From Zoogloeaceae bacterium (GTDB lineage: Bacteria; Pseudomonadota; Gammaproteobacteria; Burkholderiales; Rhodocyclaceae), in the NCBI GenBank assembly GCA_031290535.1, contig JAITNI010000037.1:1-6502 (forward strand): a stretch of 6,502 bases of DNA. The letters are read 5' to 3'. The notes beneath the pieces were generated by a model. It made no database searches, was not told the origin of the DNA, and saw nothing but the letters and a program-made list of their open reading frames with translations. The position numbers were made by a program, and so were the translations under genes. This document shows, in pieces, positions 6,257-6,502 of the stretch (positions are counted from its first letter, which is position 1; the number at the start of each line of letters is the position of its first letter).

Positions 6257-6470
6257 GGCATTCGCGTCCGGGGTGGAGGGGGCAGGGTAATCGCACGAAC
6301 CCCTCTGTCATTGCGCTCTTGTCGCCAAAGCCATTTTCAATGGGCGACTCCCTTGCACAAGGCCAAGCGGTTCCGATGAGGCTTCCCCCCTGACAAGGGG
6401 GATTGGGGGGGTTGGAGTCGTTCAGATTGTTACCGCAGCAACCCCTCCTGCACCTCCCCTTGTCAGGGCA
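6257..6470 (+). repeat. Dispersed about 200-bp element, copy B
   Basis: It begins a few bases after the clpA stop and reads in the same direction. Compared with the reverse complement of 1379-1579 it shares, in order, AATCGCACGAAC (6289-6300), CTGTCATTGCG (6305-6315), an identical 23-nt block (6352-6374), a CTTCCCCC/CTGACAAGGG block (6382-6400), GATTG plus a G-run (6401-6410) and ACCCCTCCTGCACCT (6440-6455). The section 6316-6351 is the most diverged. It has no coding potential of its own. The two full copies form an inverted pair about 4.7 kb apart that frames bepA through clpA. Confidence 0.75.
6388..6468 (+). repeat. Long stem-loop at the distal end of copy B
   Basis: CCCTGACAAGGGG (6388-6400) is the exact reverse complement of CCCCTTGTCAGGG (6456-6468). 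Pairing continues inward imperfectly (G-run 6405-6411 with ACCCCTCC at 6440-6447), giving a stem of roughly 25-30 bp with mismatches. Copy A carries the same structure. With no T-run directly after it, it is not a classical terminator, though it could stall polymerase or protect the 3' end of the clpA mRNA. Confidence 0.65.
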
Positions 6471-6488
6471 GTGCAAACTTTTTATTGT

Positions 6489-6499
6489 TATAATATAAT
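6489..6499 (+). promoter_or_regulatory. AT-rich edge with two overlapping TATAAT boxes
   Basis: After the repeat the sequence turns sharply AT-rich. It contains TATAAT at 6489-6494 and again at 6494-6499, both perfect -10 hexamers. No good -35 stands at 16-18 nt: TTGTCA at 6460-6465 is too far and GTGCAA at 6471-6476 is weak. It may be the promoter of a gene just outside the window. Confidence 0.35.
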
Positions 6500-6502
6500 G
6501 AG

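Noticed and set aside
1379..6470. Composite transposon bounded by the inverted pair of 200-bp repeats
   Set aside because: The repeats encode no transposase. The enclosed genes are core housekeeping genes in a conserved order, and a third fragment lies outside the pair, so the inverted arrangement is more likely set by the directions of the neighbouring genes.

Overview
The window is GC-rich chromosomal DNA (coding regions look like roughly 60% GC or more) from a Gram-negative bacterium, most likely a betaproteobacterium of the Rhodocyclales/Nitrosomonadales kind. That placement rests on how the protein sequences read (PepP, BepA, a short cold-shock protein, ClpS, ClpA) and on the cold-shock gene divergent from clpS-clpA. 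It is an inference, not a database result. I see no tRNA, rRNA, CRISPR array, transposase or phage gene.

Layout from left to right. (1) Positions 1-1164, + strand: the 3' nine-tenths of pepP, cut by the left edge. (2) Positions 1165-1613: a 449-bp gene-free gap between convergent genes, filled with small repeats and hairpins. (3) Positions 1614-3062, - strand: bepA, a secreted M48 metallopeptidase with a helical repeat tail. (4) Positions 3063-3211: a short spacer with an inverted repeat and the cold-shock gene's terminator. (5) Positions 3212-3418, - strand: a cold-shock protein gene. (6) Positions 3419-3666: a divergent control region. (7) Positions 3667-6251, + strand: clpS and clpA, overlapping by 4 nt. 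(8) Positions 6252-6502: a second full copy of the repeat seen in the first gap, then an AT-rich tail that looks like the start of another promoter.

The genes share a protein quality-control theme. ClpS hands N-degron proteins to the ClpA unfoldase, which feeds the ClpP protease (not in this window). BepA looks after outer-membrane protein assembly in the periplasm. PepP trims Xaa-Pro N-termini from peptides. The cold-shock gene is transcribed away from clpS, as cspD is in E. coli.

No new enzymatic system is visible. The most interesting signal is non-coding: a dispersed element of about 200 bp occurs in two full copies plus one short fragment. Each lies a few dozen bases downstream of a different stop codon (pepP, bepA, clpA), and each points the same way as the gene before it.
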